35,670 nucleotides of DNA from Actinomycetota bacterium (GTDB taxonomy: Bacteria > Actinomycetota > Acidimicrobiia > Acidimicrobiales > Iamiaceae): positions 1 to 35,670 of the forward strand of contig JACPNX010000046.1 in assembly GCA_016185275.1 (NCBI GenBank), written 5' to 3'. Under the pieces are notes generated by a model. It worked only from the letters and a program-made list of their open reading frames with translations. It had not been told where the DNA came from and made no database searches. The position numbers and the translations under genes were made by a program. Every line of letters starts with the position of its first letter. Within the stretch, counting starts at the first letter, position 1. Below, in pieces: positions 15,740 through 25,671 of this stretch.

Positions 15740-17890
15740 GTGAGCGAGAGCGGCTTCCCCGATCACACGGTCGACGAGTGGCGCGACCTGGCCACGAAGG
15801 AGCTCAAGGGCCGGACCCCCGACCATCTCGTGCACGAGCGCCCCGAGGGGATCGACGTCCAGCCGCTCTACACCGCCGCCGACCTCGACGGGATCGATGC
15901 CGGGACGCTGCCGGGGTTCGCCCCGTTCACCCGCGGGGTGCGGGCCACCATGTACGCCAACCGCCCGTGGACGATCCGCCAGTACGCGGGCTTCTCCACC
16001 GCGGAGGAGTCGAACGCGTTCTACCGGCGGAACCTCGCCGGAGGCCAGCAGGGTGTGTCGGTGGCGTTCGACCTGGCCACCCACCGGGGCTACGACTCCG
16101 ACCACCCCAGGGTGGAGGGCGACGTCGGCAAGGCCGGTGTGGCCATCGACTCGGTCGAGGACATGAAGATCCTCTTCGACGGGATCCCCCTCGAGAAGAT
16201 GTCGGTGTCGATGACGATGAACGGCGCGGTGCTGCCCGTGCTGGCCAGCTTCGTCGTGGCCGGCGAGGAGCAGGGCGTGGCGCCCGAGCAGCTCAGCGGA
16301 ACCATCCAGAACGACATCCTCAAGGAGTTCATGGTCCGCAACACGTACATCTATCCGCCCGAGCCGAGCATGCGGATCGTGGCCGACATCATCGAGTTCA
16401 CGGCCGAGCGCATGCCCCGGTTCAACTCGATCTCGATCTCCGGCTACCACATGCAGGAGGCGGGCGCGACGGCCGAGCAGGAACTGGCGTTCACGCTGGC
16501 CGACGGTCTCGAGTACGTGCGCACGGCGCTCGCCCGCGGGCTCGACGTCGACCGCTTCGCCGGGCGCCTGTCGTTCTTCTTCGCCATCGGCATGGACTTC
16601 TTCATGGAGGTCGCCAAGCTGCGCGCCGCCCGCACGCTGTGGGCGCGCATCATGTCGCAGTTCGATCCGAAGAACCCGAACAGCCTGATGCTGCGCACGC
16701 ACTGCCAGACGTCGGGCGTGTCGCTCACCGAGCAGGATCCCTACAACAACGTCGTGCGCACCGCCTTCGAGGCACTGGCCGCCGTCCTCGGCGGCACCCA
16801 GTCGTTGCACACGAACGCCTTCGACGAGGCGCTCGGCCTGCCCACGGACTTCAGCGCCCGCATCGCCCGCAACACCCAGCTCATCCTCCAGGAGGAGACC
16901 GGCATACCCGACGTCGTCGATCCGCTCGGAGGATCGTTCTACGTCGAACGGTTGACCCAGGACCTCGCCGACGCGGCGTGGGCGATCATCGAGGAGGTCG
17001 AGTCCCTCGGAGGTATGACCCGGGCCGTCGCGTCCGGCATGCCCAAGCTGCGCATCGAGGAGTCCGCGGCGCGCCGCCAGGCCGGCATCGACCGCGGTGA
17101 CGTGACGATCGTCGGCGTCAACAAGTACCAGCCCGCCGATCCGGAGCACGTCGACGTGCTCGACATCGACAACCGCGCCGTCCTCGCGTCGCAGAAGGCG
17201 AAGCTGGAGCGCCTGCGCGCCGAGCGCGACACGAAGGCCTGCGATGCCGCGCTGGCCGAGATCACGAGCCGAGCCGCGCACGGCGGCAACCTGCTCGACG
17301 CCTGCGTCGAGGCGGCTCGGGCCCGGGCGACCGTGGGTGAGATCAGCGACGCCATGGAACGCGTCTTCGGGCGCCACAAGGCCGAGATCCGCACCATCTC
17401 CGGCGTCTACGGCAAGGGCTACGAGGGCGACGAGGCGTTCGAGGCCATCCGCCGGCAGGTCGAGGACTTCGCCGCCGCCGAGGGGCGCCGGCCCCGGATG
17501 CTGGTCGTCAAGATGGGCCAGGACGGCCACGACCGCGGGGCCAAGGTGATCGCCACCGCCTTCGCCGACCTCGGCTTCGACGTCGACGTCGGGCCGCTGT
17601 TCCAGACGCCGGCCGAAGCGGCGCGCGACGCGGTGGAGAACGACGTCCACGTGGTGGGCGTGTCCAGCCAGGCCGCCGGCCACAAGACGCTCGTCCCCCA
17701 GCTGATCGAGGAGCTGCGCCGCCACGGCGCGGGCGACGTCGTGGTCGTGTGCGGTGGCGTCATCCCCCCGCAGGACCACGACATGCTGAAGTCCGCGGGC
17801 GTCGCGGCCGTCTTCGGACCCGGCACCAACATCCCCCGAGCGGCGGCCGAGGTGCTCCGGCTGGTCCGCTCCGCCACCCCTGCGGCCTGA
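15740..17890 (+). CDS. scpA: Methylmalonyl-CoA mutase, catalytic chain with B12 domain
   Basis: A 716-residue mutase that interconverts methylmalonyl-CoA and succinyl-CoA with adenosylcobalamin, used in propionate and odd-chain or branched-chain breakdown. The TIM barrel carries [44 protein letters not shown] and [15 protein letters not shown]. The C-terminal B12 domain has [10 protein letters not shown], where His597 is the expected lower cobalt ligand, followed by [11 protein letters not shown] and GGVIPPQD. The length fits a full catalytic subunit, and no small subunit is adjacent. GTG at 15740 is the only start giving the family N-terminus. Its chaperone MeaB follows after one intervening membrane-protein gene. 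An isobutyryl-CoA-type mutase is less likely, given the overall match. Confidence 0.95.
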   Translation: MSESGFPDHTVDEWRDLATKELKGRTPDHLVHERPEGIDVQPLYTAADLDGIDAGTLPGFAPFTRGVRATMYANRPWTIRQYAGFSTAEESNAFYRRNLAGGQQGVSVAFDLATHRGYDSDHPRVEGDVGKAGVAIDSVEDMKILFDGIPLEKMSVSMTMNGAVLPVLASFVVAGEEQGVAPEQLSGTIQNDILKEFMVRNTYIYPPEPSMRIVADIIEFTAERMPRFNSISISGYHMQEAGATAEQELAFTLADGLEYVRTALARGLDVDRFAGRLSFFFAIGMDFFMEVAKLRAARTLWARIMSQFDPKNPNSLMLRTHCQTSGVSLTEQDPYNNVVRTAFEALAAVLGGTQSLHTNAFDEALGLPTDFSARIARNTQLILQEETGIPDVVDPLGGSFYVERLTQDLADAAWAIIEEVESLGGMTRAVASGMPKLRIEESAARRQAGIDRGDVTIVGVNKYQPADPEHVDVLDIDNRAVLASQKAKLERLRAERDTKACDAALAEITSRAAHGGNLLDACVEAARARATVGEISDAMERVFGRHKAEIRTISGVYGKGYEGDEAFEAIRRQVEDFAAAEGRRPRMLVVKMGQDGHDRGAKVIATAFADLGFDVDVGPLFQTPAEAARDAVENDVHVVGVSSQAAGHKTLVPQLIEELRRHGAGDVVVVCGGVIPPQDHDMLKSAGVAAVFGPGTNIPRAAAEVLRLVRSATPAA

Positions 17891-17915
17891 CCGCTGGCCC
17901 CCCGTCCCCAGGGCG

Positions 17916-19481
17916 GTGTGGGCCTGCACCGCCCTGTTCGTCGGCCTGCTGGCCACCTCGAGCGTCGTCACGCCCCTGCTCCAGGCGCCCGACGAGTTCG
18001 CCCACGTGGACCTCGTCCTCGGCGTGGCCCGCGACGCCAACTACCCGACCTACGACGGGCGCCGGTACTCCAGGGCCTACTACCGCTGGGCCGGTCCCTA
18101 CTTCGGCTACAGCGCGCGCGACCCCCGGCTGACGGCGCGAGCGGCGCCGCCCAAGCGAGCCCGGCTCGGCATCGACGCGATGGGCGGGGCCCAGCCCGAC
18201 CCGAAGGGCAAGTTCAACCAGCAGCCCCAGCACCCGCCCCTGTACTACGAGGCGATGGCGCTGGCCCTGCGCGTGGAACGCTTCCTCATGCCCGGCTCGG
18301 ATCCCCCCGCCCTCACCACCGAGATCGCCTTCCTGCGGCTCCTCAACGTGCTGCTCCTCGCCCCGCTGCCCATCCTGGCGTGGGCGTGCCTCGTGCGGCT
18401 CGGCGTGCGGCGCAACGTCGCCATCACGGGCGCGGCCCTCGTCCTCGCCCTTCCCCAGCTCACCCACGTCGGCTCGACGGTCAACAACGACAATCTCGTC
18501 ATCATCCTCGGAGGCGCCGCCGCGGTGCCGCTGACCGGCGTGGCCCGCGGCGACCTGCGCACCAGCACCGTGCTGCGCCTCGCCATCCTCCTCGCCGCCG
18601 CCGTGCTGACCAAGGGCTTCGCCGTGATGCTGGTCCCGTGGGCGGTCGCCGCCTACGTGGCCGGCGGGTGGACGGTCGGATCGATCAGGCGGTCGCTGCG
18701 CCCGATCGCCACGCTGCTCGGCGCGACGGCGATCTTCGGTGGCTGGTGGTACGGCTACAACCTCGCCCGCGAGGGCAGCCTCCTGCCGTCGCTCGAGGCG
18801 CGGCTCCTGCCCGCCAGCATGGCGCCACGGGGCTTCTCGCCCGACCCGTGGTGGTTCACCCGCAGGTTCGCCGCCTTCTTCGTCGAGCGCTTCTGGGGTT
18901 GGTTCGGCCTGTACTCCGCCCGCCTGCCGGTGTGGGTCATCGCATTGGCATCGGTTGTGCTGGCGGGTCTGGTCGCCGTGGCCGCGTTCGTCGTGCACAC
19001 GCCGGGCGGCAGCCGGCGCGGCCCCGGTCCCCGGCGGGTCGACGTCGCGCTCGCGCTGCTGCCGCTCGTGCTGCTCACGCTCTTCGTCGCCCGCCACGCC
19101 TGGACCCTCTACGCACGCACGTCGACGACGCCGTTCATCCAGGGCCGGTACCTGTTCACCGCTGTAGTGCCGCTCGTGGCCGTGGCCGCCATCGGACTGG
19201 ACCACCTCGTGGGCCGCCGAGCCGCCGCCGTCGCGGTGCTCATGGGTGTGGCCATGCACCTCGTGGCGTTCACGACCATGGTGCACCGGTTCTGGGGTGC
19301 GCCGGGCGAGGGCTGGGGGAAGGAGCTGTCGGCTCTTTCGGCGTGGAGCCCGTACCCGACGCCCGCGCTGAGCATCGGCGCCGTGGTCGTGGCCGGCCTC
19401 GTCGTCGCCTCCCTCGCGCTGGTGTGGGACGACCGGCCCACCGAGCTGGCCCGTATGCCCCGCGAGGCCGCCGACCCGTGA
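17916..19481 (+). CDS. DUF2142-type polytopic membrane protein (GT-C-like)
   Basis: A 521-residue membrane protein with about ten TM segments. The first TM segment (ALFVGLLATSSVVTPLLQ) leads into APDEFAHVDL, in which the acidic pair after TM1 resembles GT-C transferases, and a long outside loop contains QPQHPPLYYEAMA. RTSTTPFIQGRYLFTAVVPLVAV near the C-terminus is typical of DUF2142 proteins, which are predicted cell-wall or surface-glycan enzymes. GTG at 17916 lies 25 bp after the mutase stop, so it is probably co-transcribed with scpA and meaB. There is no obvious metabolic link to methylmalonyl-CoA, so the operon position may be incidental. Confidence 0.75.
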   Translation: MWACTALFVGLLATSSVVTPLLQAPDEFAHVDLVLGVARDANYPTYDGRRYSRAYYRWAGPYFGYSARDPRLTARAAPPKRARLGIDAMGGAQPDPKGKFNQQPQHPPLYYEAMALALRVERFLMPGSDPPALTTEIAFLRLLNVLLLAPLPILAWACLVRLGVRRNVAITGAALVLALPQLTHVGSTVNNDNLVIILGGAAAVPLTGVARGDLRTSTVLRLAILLAAAVLTKGFAVMLVPWAVAAYVAGGWTVGSIRRSLRPIATLLGATAIFGGWWYGYNLAREGSLLPSLEARLLPASMAPRGFSPDPWWFTRRFAAFFVERFWGWFGLYSARLPVWVIALASVVLAGLVAVAAFVVHTPGGSRRGPGPRRVDVALALLPLVLLTLFVARHAWTLYARTSTTPFIQGRYLFTAVVPLVAVAAIGLDHLVGRRAAAVAVLMGVAMHLVAFTTMVHRFWGAPGEGWGKELSALSAWSPYPTPALSIGAVVVAGLVVASLALVWDDRPTELARMPREAADP

Positions 19482-19553
19482 CGCCCCGCACCGTCGCGCC
19501 GCACCGTCGCGCTGTCCGCTGCCGCCCGGCGAGGGGGCGGCGGGGCGGCCCCT

Positions 19554-20555
19554 ATGCTCCGGCGCGTGCACGCCCGCCGGGTGCCCGACGCGGAGGCCGT
19601 TGCCGCGGGCGATCGCCGTGCACTGGCGCGAGCCATCACCCTCGTCGAGTCGATGCGTGAAGACGACCGTCGTGCCGCCGAAGCCCTGCTCGAGGCGCTC
19701 CTGCCCCGTGCGGGCGGCGCGGTCAGGCTCGGCATCAGCGGGCCGCCGGGCGTCGGCAAGTCGACCTTCATCGAGGCCTTCGGCACCCACCTGACCGGCG
19801 CGGGCCACCGGGTGGCGGTCCTCGCCGTGGACCCGACGTCGTCGCGCAGCGGCGGCTCGATCCTCGGGGACAAGACCCGCATGGAGGCCCTGGCCCGCGA
19901 TCCGGGCGCCTTCATCCGCCCGTCGCCCTCCGGTGGCGAGCTCGGTGGCGTGGCCCGCCGGACCGGCGAGGCGTTGCTCCTGTGCGAGGCGGCCGGCTTC
20001 GACGTCGTGCTGGTCGAGACGGTCGGGGTGGGCCAGAGCGAGGTGGCCGTGGCCGACCTCACGGACCTGTTCGTCCTGCTGGCGTCGCCCACGGGTGGCG
20101 ACGACCTGCAAGGCATCAAGCGCGGCGTGATGGAGCTCGCCGACATCGTCATCGTGACGAAGGCGGACGGCGACCTGGCGCCCGCCGCGCGCCACGCCGC
20201 CGCGGACCTGCGCCACGCCATCAGCCTGCTGCGGCCGAAGCACCCGGGGATCGAAGCCGAGGTGCTGCTGGCGTCGTCGCTCACCGGTGCGGGCGTGGCC
20301 GAGGCCTGGGAGGCGGTCCGGTCGCTCCACGAGCGGCTGCGATCGTCCGGCCGGCTCGACGAGATCCGGGCCGAGCAGGCCGACGCATGGCTCTGGTCGG
20401 AGGTCCGCGCCGGGCTGGTGGAGCGGTTCCGGCGGCGGCCCACCGTCGCGGCCGCGGTTGCCCGCCTCGAGGCCGACGTGCGGGCCGGCACGGTCGCGCC
20501 CTCCGTCGCGGCCCGCCGCCTGCTCGACGGGGTCGCGGACGGCGCCGGCGCCTGA
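19554..20555 (+). CDS. meaB: MeaB/ArgK-type GTPase, chaperone of methylmalonyl-CoA mutase
   Basis: A 333-residue G3E-family GTPase. Motifs are P-loop ISGPPGVGKST, VLAVDPTSSRSGGSILGDKTRM, VETVGVGQSE (Walker B/switch II) and a base-specificity motif reading VTKADGD, with Thr in place of the usual Asn of NKxD. The family loads and protects adenosylcobalamin in methylmalonyl-CoA mutase and ejects damaged cofactor. The mutase gene lies 1.7 kb upstream on the same strand, which supports the role. The stop codon falls inside an 18-bp tandem repeat, so the C-terminus (VADGAGA) may vary between strains. Confidence 0.93.
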   Translation: MLRRVHARRVPDAEAVAAGDRRALARAITLVESMREDDRRAAEALLEALLPRAGGAVRLGISGPPGVGKSTFIEAFGTHLTGAGHRVAVLAVDPTSSRSGGSILGDKTRMEALARDPGAFIRPSPSGGELGGVARRTGEALLLCEAAGFDVVLVETVGVGQSEVAVADLTDLFVLLASPTGGDDLQGIKRGVMELADIVIVTKADGDLAPAARHAAADLRHAISLLRPKHPGIEAEVLLASSLTGAGVAEAWEAVRSLHERLRSSGRLDEIRAEQADAWLWSEVRAGLVERFRRRPTVAAAVARLEADVRAGTVAPSVAARRLLDGVADGAGA

Positions 20556-20604
20556 GGCTGAGCCGGCGCCTGAGGCTGAGCCGGCGCCGGCGCCTGAGCC
20601 GGCG
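20551..20604. repeat. 18-bp tandem repeat spanning the meaB stop codon
   Basis: CCTGAGGCTGAGCCGGCG occurs at 20551-20568 and 20569-20586, followed by shorter CCGGCG and CCTGAGCCGGCG derivatives to 20604. The first copy contains the meaB TGA (20553-20555). The repeats fill most of the gap before the next gene. Because the unit is a multiple of three, gain or loss of copies keeps frame. Confidence 0.85.
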
Positions 20605-20678
20605 AGGCCGGATCAGCGTGAGCCGGGTCGGGTAGGCGTGCCGGCGCAGTCCGCACGCCACGAGCGAGAGGCGACGAC

Positions 20679-22237
20679 ATGCACGAGGTACTCGTCCCGG
20701 ACCGGGACGTCACGCCGCTCGCCGCGGTGATCGGCCGGGAGCGCCTCGACCGGCTGGTCGGGCAGGTGGCCGCTCGGGCCCGCCGCCGGCTGGGCTCGGC
20801 TCGTGTGCTGAACGTGAGCTCGACGGGAGCCGGGGGCGGGGTGGCCGAGCTGATGCGGGTGCTGCTGGCCTACGCCCGCAGCGCGCAGGTCGACGCCCGC
20901 TGGCTGGTGATCGACGGCGATGCGGCGTTCTTCTCGCTCACGAAGCGCATCCACAACCACCTCTACGGCTTCCCCGGCGACGGCGGCCCGCTCGGTCCCG
21001 ACGAGCAGCGCCGCTACCGGGAGGTGTCGGCGGCCAACGCCGCCGCGCTCCTCGACCGGGTGCGCCCGGGCGACGTGGTCGTCCTCCACGATCCGCAGAC
21101 CGCCGGCCTCGCGGCGGCGGTCCACGAGGCGGGCCATCCGACGATCTGGCGATGCCACGTCGGGATCGACGACCAGAACGAGCACAGCCGCGCCGCCTGG
21201 GACTTCCTGCGGCCGCACCTCGAGGGCAGCGTCGATCGGTACGTGTTCACGCTCGCAGGCTTCGCCCCCGACTGGGTACCGCGCGACCGCCTCACGGCCG
21301 TGCCCCCTTCGATCGATCCCTTCGCCGCCAAGAACGCGGACCTCGGGCCGGAGGAGGTCAGGTCCGTCCTGGTGGCTGCGGGCCTCCTGGCCGGCGACAC
21401 GGCCGGCTCGCCCACGTTCCGGCGGGGCGACGGGACCACCGCCGAGGTGCGCCGCCGCTGCCAGGTGGTGCGCGAGGCCGGCCCGCCGCGTCCCGACTCC
21501 CCGCTCGTCGTCCAGGTGTCCCGCTGGGACCGCATGAAGGACATGGAGGGCGTGATGCGGGCCTTCGCGCAGGGCGTGCCGCTCGCGATGGGCGCCCACC
21601 TCGTGCTGGCCGGCCCGTCCGTCGAGTCCGTGGCCGACGACCCCGAGGGCGCAGAGGTCTTCGCCGACTGCCGGCGTGCCTGGGGGCGCCTCGATCACGA
21701 CGGCAGGGCCCGCATCCACCTGGCCACCCTGCCGATGGACGATCTGGAGGAGAACGGCGCGATCGTCAACGCCCTGCAGCGCCACGCAGCCGTCGTGACG
21801 CAGAAGAGCCTGGCGGAGGGTTTCGGCCTGACGGTCACGGAGGCGCTCTACAAGGGTCGACCGGTCGTGGCCAGTGCGGTGGGCGGCATCACCGATCAGA
21901 TCCGCGACGCGAGCACCGGCATCCTGGTCGACGACCCTCGGGACCTCGACGCCTTCGCGATGCGCTCGTCAGGCTCCTGGCCGACCCGGCAGGCGCGAAC
22001 CGGATGGGGCGGGCCGCACGCCGGGACGCCGTCGATCGCTTCCTCCCGGACCGGCACCTCGGCCAGTGGGCCGACATCCTCGACGTCGTGCTCGCGGGCT
22101 CCGAGGTCCCCCCGGGGGCTGAGGCGCCCGGCCCGGCCGTGGCGCCGGGCCAGGGTCAGGTGGCCGCGACGACGGGCCCCGCCACGAAGGCGAGGATCGC
22201 CGGCCGAAGCTGGCCCGGGCGCCGGGAGATCGAGTAG
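20679..22237 (+). CDS. treT: TreT-like trehalose synthase (GT4), one-base frameshift near the 3' end
   Basis: A GT-B glycosyltransferase of family GT4. The N-terminal LNVSSTGAGGGVAELM, then IWRCHVGIDDQNE and PSIDPFAAKN, match TreT-type trehalose synthases, which join NDP-glucose and glucose to make trehalose. The nucleotide-sugar block KSLAEGFGLTVTEAL is at about 376-390. The first frame is sound to about residue 427 (21960). The family-like C-terminus (RLLADPAGANRMGRAARRDAV, then WADILDVVLAG) continues in another frame to TAG 22235-22237. Adding one G near 21959 (GCGATG to GCGGATG) would restore one frame. This is either sequencing error or a recent mutation. ATG at 20679 has a GAGAGG site upstream. 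The restored 3' end overlaps the convergent membrane gene by 82 bp. Confidence 0.78.
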
Positions 22238-24462
22238 GCCAACGTCCGGGTGTCCGTCCGGGCGGCGCGGACCCGGGGCACCGCTCCGAGCGCGCGCAAG
22301 GCGTCGTCGGAGCCACCCAGCACCCACAGCTGGCGGTTCCGGCGAGCCCACTGCGCGGCCAGCCGCGCCACGTCGGTGGCGGCGATGTCGATGCCCGCCC
22401 CGGCCACGCCCGCTGCGGGGACGCGGCAGAAGCCCCGCACCGGTTGGACGAAGGTGTCGGCCCGGAACACGCCCGGCGACGTGACGACGAGGACCGCGGC
22501 GTTGCGGGGCAGCTCCCGGCACACCTGGCGGATCAGGCCGATCTCGTCGGTGTGCGAGCGGGTCTCACGCAGAGGTCGCAGCACGGCGAGCGGCTGCACG
22601 AAGGCCACGGCGACGACAGCCACGGCCGACGCCCGCAGCACCGGCGAGGTCCAGGCCCGACCGCGGGCGGGCGCCGTGCTCGCCGTGCCGACCGTGCTCG
22701 CCGTGCCGACCGTGCTCGCCGTGCCGGCCGTGCTCGCCGTGCGGGCCGTGCTCGCCGTGTTCGCCGTGCCGGCGGCCCACAGGCGGTCCGCGACGTAACC
22801 GACGAAGAGGCACAGCGCGGGAAGCGCCACGGGCAGGAAGCGGCGCATCGCCCAGGGCTGGTCGGGATAGATCGACGGCCGGGCCAGGTACCCGAACAGT
22901 GGGATGGGCACGAGGGAGACGACCAGCAGGCCGCTGCGGCCCAGCCGGCCGCGCACGGCGTCGAACACGGCCCACGCCGCGCCGGTGACGGCCACGGCGA
23001 GCGCCGGGCCGAGGTACCAGGCGAGCCAGAGGAAGGAACGTTCGGCGTAGGACCGGCGCCCGTCGACCGGTTGACCTTCACGCTCTTGGATCAGACGGGT
23101 CAGGCTGGCGTCGCGCAGGTCGCGCGCCACCTGCACGCGGGGCCGGACGAACGCGAGACCGAGCGCGAGCACGACGACGCCACCGGCCGCCAGCCACGCC
23201 AGCAACCGCCGGCGCGACCCGACCGCAGCCGCCGCCCTCGGCGCCCACCGACGCATCGCGAGCACGGCGGCCACGAGCGCGCCGACACCCGCCACGACGA
23301 CCGCCTGCGTCCGGAGATCGCCGGCGTGGGCCCTCACGTAGTCGGTGCTGCGGAGCTTGCCATCGAGCACCGTCACGCCGAGACCGACGAGCGTGGGCAC
23401 CGTGAAGGCCAGCACGAGTCGGAGCCACTGCCGATCGTGCGCCTCGGCCCCCGGCTGATCGGCGAGCGAGCGAGCATGGCGACGGGCCGACCACAGGCCC
23501 AGGAAGAGCACGAAGCCGGTGAGCGTGAGCACCGAATCGATGCGCGAGGCCGCGGCCGCGCCGACGACCAGGCCGGCCACGGCCGCCCGGCGCGCCGACC
23601 GCGAGGCGACCGCCGCGTCGAGCAGCCAGGCGCCGCCGAGGGCCAGAACGCCCAACGCCCACTCGCTGTAGAAGTCGCGCGCGAAGTACACGAACGGGAG
23701 CAGCACCGCGAGCAGCGCCGTGCCCGCCAGCGCGGCACCGGCGCGCATCACGCGCGAACCGAGCGCGAAGACGACGACCAGCATGAGCCCGGCGAGCCCG
23801 GCGGGCACGCGCGCCATGGCGTTGTCGCCGGCGAGCCACCCGGCGCCCGCGGCCCACACGGACAGCAGATGCAGGTTCTGGAAGACGGGGCGCCCGTCGA
23901 TGTCCTTGGTGAGACCGGGCGACATCACGGTGAGGGCGGGGTCGCCGGCGAAGGGCCCGTCGTCCTGGACGATCTGCAGACCGCCGGTCGTGCGCATCCA
24001 CTCGGCGGCGTTCAGGTAGATCGCCGGATCGCGGTCCATCACGACGTGCTCGTTCGCCCATCGGGCGTTCACGGCCGTGGCGCCCGCCGCCACCAGGACC
24101 GCGAGCGACCACGCAAGCGCGAGCCGGCGGCCGTCCGCTCGTCGGGCTCGGCTACCGGTCGCGCCGCCGGTCGCGCCGCCGCCAGCGCCGCCGCCAGCGC
24201 CGTCGCCGTCGCCGGCGTCGAGGGCCGGGCGGCGCAGATCCCATGCGACGAGTGCCGCGGCGGTCACGAGCCCGCCCAGCGGCCCGACGGTCCAGGGACG
24301 GAACGCTCCCGCGACGGCCAGCACGACTCCGGTGAGCCCGAAGGCGGCTGCCGCCACCAGCAGGGCGACGAGCACGCGTTCCACCGCGGCGGGCAGCCGG
24401 TCGGCCAGAGCGCCGGCGCGCGCGCTCGCGCTCGCGCTCGCGCGGATCGAAGGCACGCGCAT
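22156..24462 (-). CDS. Large GT-C-like polytopic membrane protein
   Basis: A 768-residue membrane protein with about twelve TM segments. An N-terminal low-complexity part has ASASASARA and a Gly/Ala-rich linker (GAGGGAGGGATGG) before [24 protein letters not shown]. The acidic residue in that DRDP outside loop is where GT-C enzymes keep their catalytic Asp. [14 protein letters not shown] and the bulky C-terminal soluble region also fit a glycosyltransferase-like or DUF-type cell-envelope protein. About two thirds along, a six-residue TASTVG repeat separates TM segments. ATG at 24462 lies 5 bases after the stop of the flippase-like gene, so the two form an operon. Donor and acceptor are unknown. 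Confidence 0.7.
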   Translation of the reverse strand: MRVPSIRASASASARAGALADRLPAAVERVLVALLVAAAAFGLTGVVLAVAGAFRPWTVGPLGGLVTAAALVAWDLRRPALDAGDGDGAGGGAGGGATGGATGSRARRADGRRLALAWSLAVLVAAGATAVNARWANEHVVMDRDPAIYLNAAEWMRTTGGLQIVQDDGPFAGDPALTVMSPGLTKDIDGRPVFQNLHLLSVWAAGAGWLAGDNAMARVPAGLAGLMLVVVFALGSRVMRAGAALAGTALLAVLLPFVYFARDFYSEWALGVLALGGAWLLDAAVASRSARRAAVAGLVVGAAAASRIDSVLTLTGFVLFLGLWSARRHARSLADQPGAEAHDRQWLRLVLAFTVPTLVGLGVTVLDGKLRSTDYVRAHAGDLRTQAVVVAGVGALVAAVLAMRRWAPRAAAAVGSRRRLLAWLAAGGVVVLALGLAFVRPRVQVARDLRDASLTRLIQEREGQPVDGRRSYAERSFLWLAWYLGPALAVAVTGAAWAVFDAVRGRLGRSGLLVVSLVPIPLFGYLARPSIYPDQPWAMRRFLPVALPALCLFVGYVADRLWAAGTANTASTARTASTAGTASTVGTASTVGTASTAPARGRAWTSPVLRASAVAVVAVAFVQPLAVLRPLRETRSHTDEIGLIRQVCRELPRNAAVLVVTSPGVFRADTFVQPVRGFCRVPAAGVAGAGIDIAATDVARLAAQWARRNRQLWVLGGSDDALRALGAVPRVRAARTDTRTLAYSISRRPGQLRPAILAFVAGPVVAAT
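22674..22763. repeat. 18-bp tandem repeat encoding TASTVG-type hexapeptides
   Basis: About five units of CCGTGCTCGCCGTGCCGA start at 22674, 22692, 22710, 22728 and 22746, with divergence in the last two. On the coding (minus) strand they give repeated TAST(A/V/R)G. The repeat is in-frame within the large membrane protein, and copy number is likely to vary between strains. Confidence 0.85.
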
Positions 24463-24467
24463 CCGAG

Positions 24468-25577
24468 CTAGGCCGTGGTCCTCGGCGGGCGAGCGGCCGG
24501 CACCCCGGCCACACCTCGCACACCCGGCCCACCCGACGCATCCGCTCCGGCCACGGAACCGGGTGCGCCGGTCGCGTGGCCGTCCCCGGGCCCGGTCGGG
24601 CCGGCGTCGATGTCGTCGCCGCGGTGGCGCAGGAACGGTGCGCCCACGGCGGCTCCTCCGGAGTCGGCGAGGATGAACAGGACCCGCGTGGCCACGGCGA
24701 CGGTGGCGGCCACTCCCGGTTCGAGCCCGCTCGCGGCGATGAAGACCGCCTCGCGGACCCCTGCCCCGGCGGGGACCGGGACGGCGAGGAAGCCGGCCGT
24801 CCAGGACAGGGCGGCGGCGAAGAAGATCCGGGCCAGCGACGGGTCGGGAATGAGCGCGCGAGCCACGCTCCACGTCGCCAGCCCCACCAGCAGCCACGCG
24901 GGCACGTACCCGGCGACGGCGCGAATCGAGGCGCGCCACGGCGGCACCAGGACGTGCAGCTCCCGCCGGCTGAGCCGCCGGGCCCTACCGAGGACCGGCT
25001 CCAACACCCGCGGGAGCAGCACCGCGAGCCCGACCGGCAGCAACAGCAGGATCAGGCCGGTCGCCTGCACGCCGCCACCTCCGGCCAGCGCCAGCGGAAG
25101 CGCGGCCGCACCGACCGTCATCGCGGCGAGGTACAGCATCACGAGCGAGAGGGCCACGCTGGCGTAGGCCTGCGTCCGGGGCACCCCGCCGCGCCGTGCC
25201 AGCTCGCCGCGGCCCACCACGGGCCACACGCCGCCCGGAAGGTACTTGCCCAGCTCGCCCACGAAGTACCAGGCGATGACCCGCCGGCGGTCGGCCGAGG
25301 CGCCGAGCAGTCGCAGGACACCGACCCATCCCCATGCGATCGCGGCCATGGCCGCGATCGCGCCGACCAGGCCGCCGGCGATCCAACCCCACGAGGCACC
25401 GGCCAGCGCGTCGCGCACGCGCTCCCACTCGCGCGACAGCGTTCGCACCACGAACGCCGTCGTCAGGCCGCCGACGAGCAGGCCCACCGACGTCGATACC
25501 CGCGCCATCCGCGCCGACCGTCGTGACCGCCCCGGCGGCGTTTCGCCGGCCGAGGGCGGCGGGGGTGCGGCGGCCAT
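24468..25577 (-). CDS. UPF0104/LPG-synthase-TM-like flippase-type membrane protein
   Basis: A 369-residue membrane protein with about eight TM segments. The family blocks are VIAWYFVGELGKYLPGGVWPVVGRGELARRGGV and FLAVPVPAGAGVREAVFIAASG, characteristic of the flippase-like domain shared by MprF and AglD-associated proteins. Such proteins are linked to moving or modifying lipid-linked substrates. The Pro-rich N-terminus (MAAAPPPPSAGETPPG) and the Gly/Pro-rich C-terminal tail are probably disordered. The start at 25577 has GGAGG directly abutting the ATG and a TAAGTT box just upstream, so leaderless initiation is possible; Met24 is an alternative. It is coupled to the large GT-C-like gene downstream, which suggests a shared glycolipid pathway. 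Confidence 0.82.
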   Translation of the reverse strand: MAAAPPPPSAGETPPGRSRRSARMARVSTSVGLLVGGLTTAFVVRTLSREWERVRDALAGASWGWIAGGLVGAIAAMAAIAWGWVGVLRLLGASADRRRVIAWYFVGELGKYLPGGVWPVVGRGELARRGGVPRTQAYASVALSLVMLYLAAMTVGAAALPLALAGGGGVQATGLILLLLPVGLAVLLPRVLEPVLGRARRLSRRELHVLVPPWRASIRAVAGYVPAWLLVGLATWSVARALIPDPSLARIFFAAALSWTAGFLAVPVPAGAGVREAVFIAASGLEPGVAATVAVATRVLFILADSGGAAVGAPFLRHRGDDIDAGPTGPGDGHATGAPGSVAGADASGGPGVRGVAGVPAARPPRTTA

Positions 25578-25671
25578 CCTCCGAACTTAGTGACGCGCCT
25601 CCGCGGCTCTGTACCTTCCCGGCGCCGAGGCGGCCTGCCGGTGGCGGTCGACCCGGGCTGAGGGCGGCGGC

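Noticed and set aside
15686..18040. Long minus-strand open frame antisense to the mutase
   Set aside because: The mutase on the + strand has all expected motifs; the antisense frame has only low-complexity composition.
17760..20330. Long minus-strand open frame (856 codons) antisense to DUF2142 and meaB
   Set aside because: It is opposite two well-supported genes and rich in Arg, Gly and Ala without domain motifs.
22674..22763. CRISPR array
   Set aside because: The repeat has no spacers and is in frame within a coding region.
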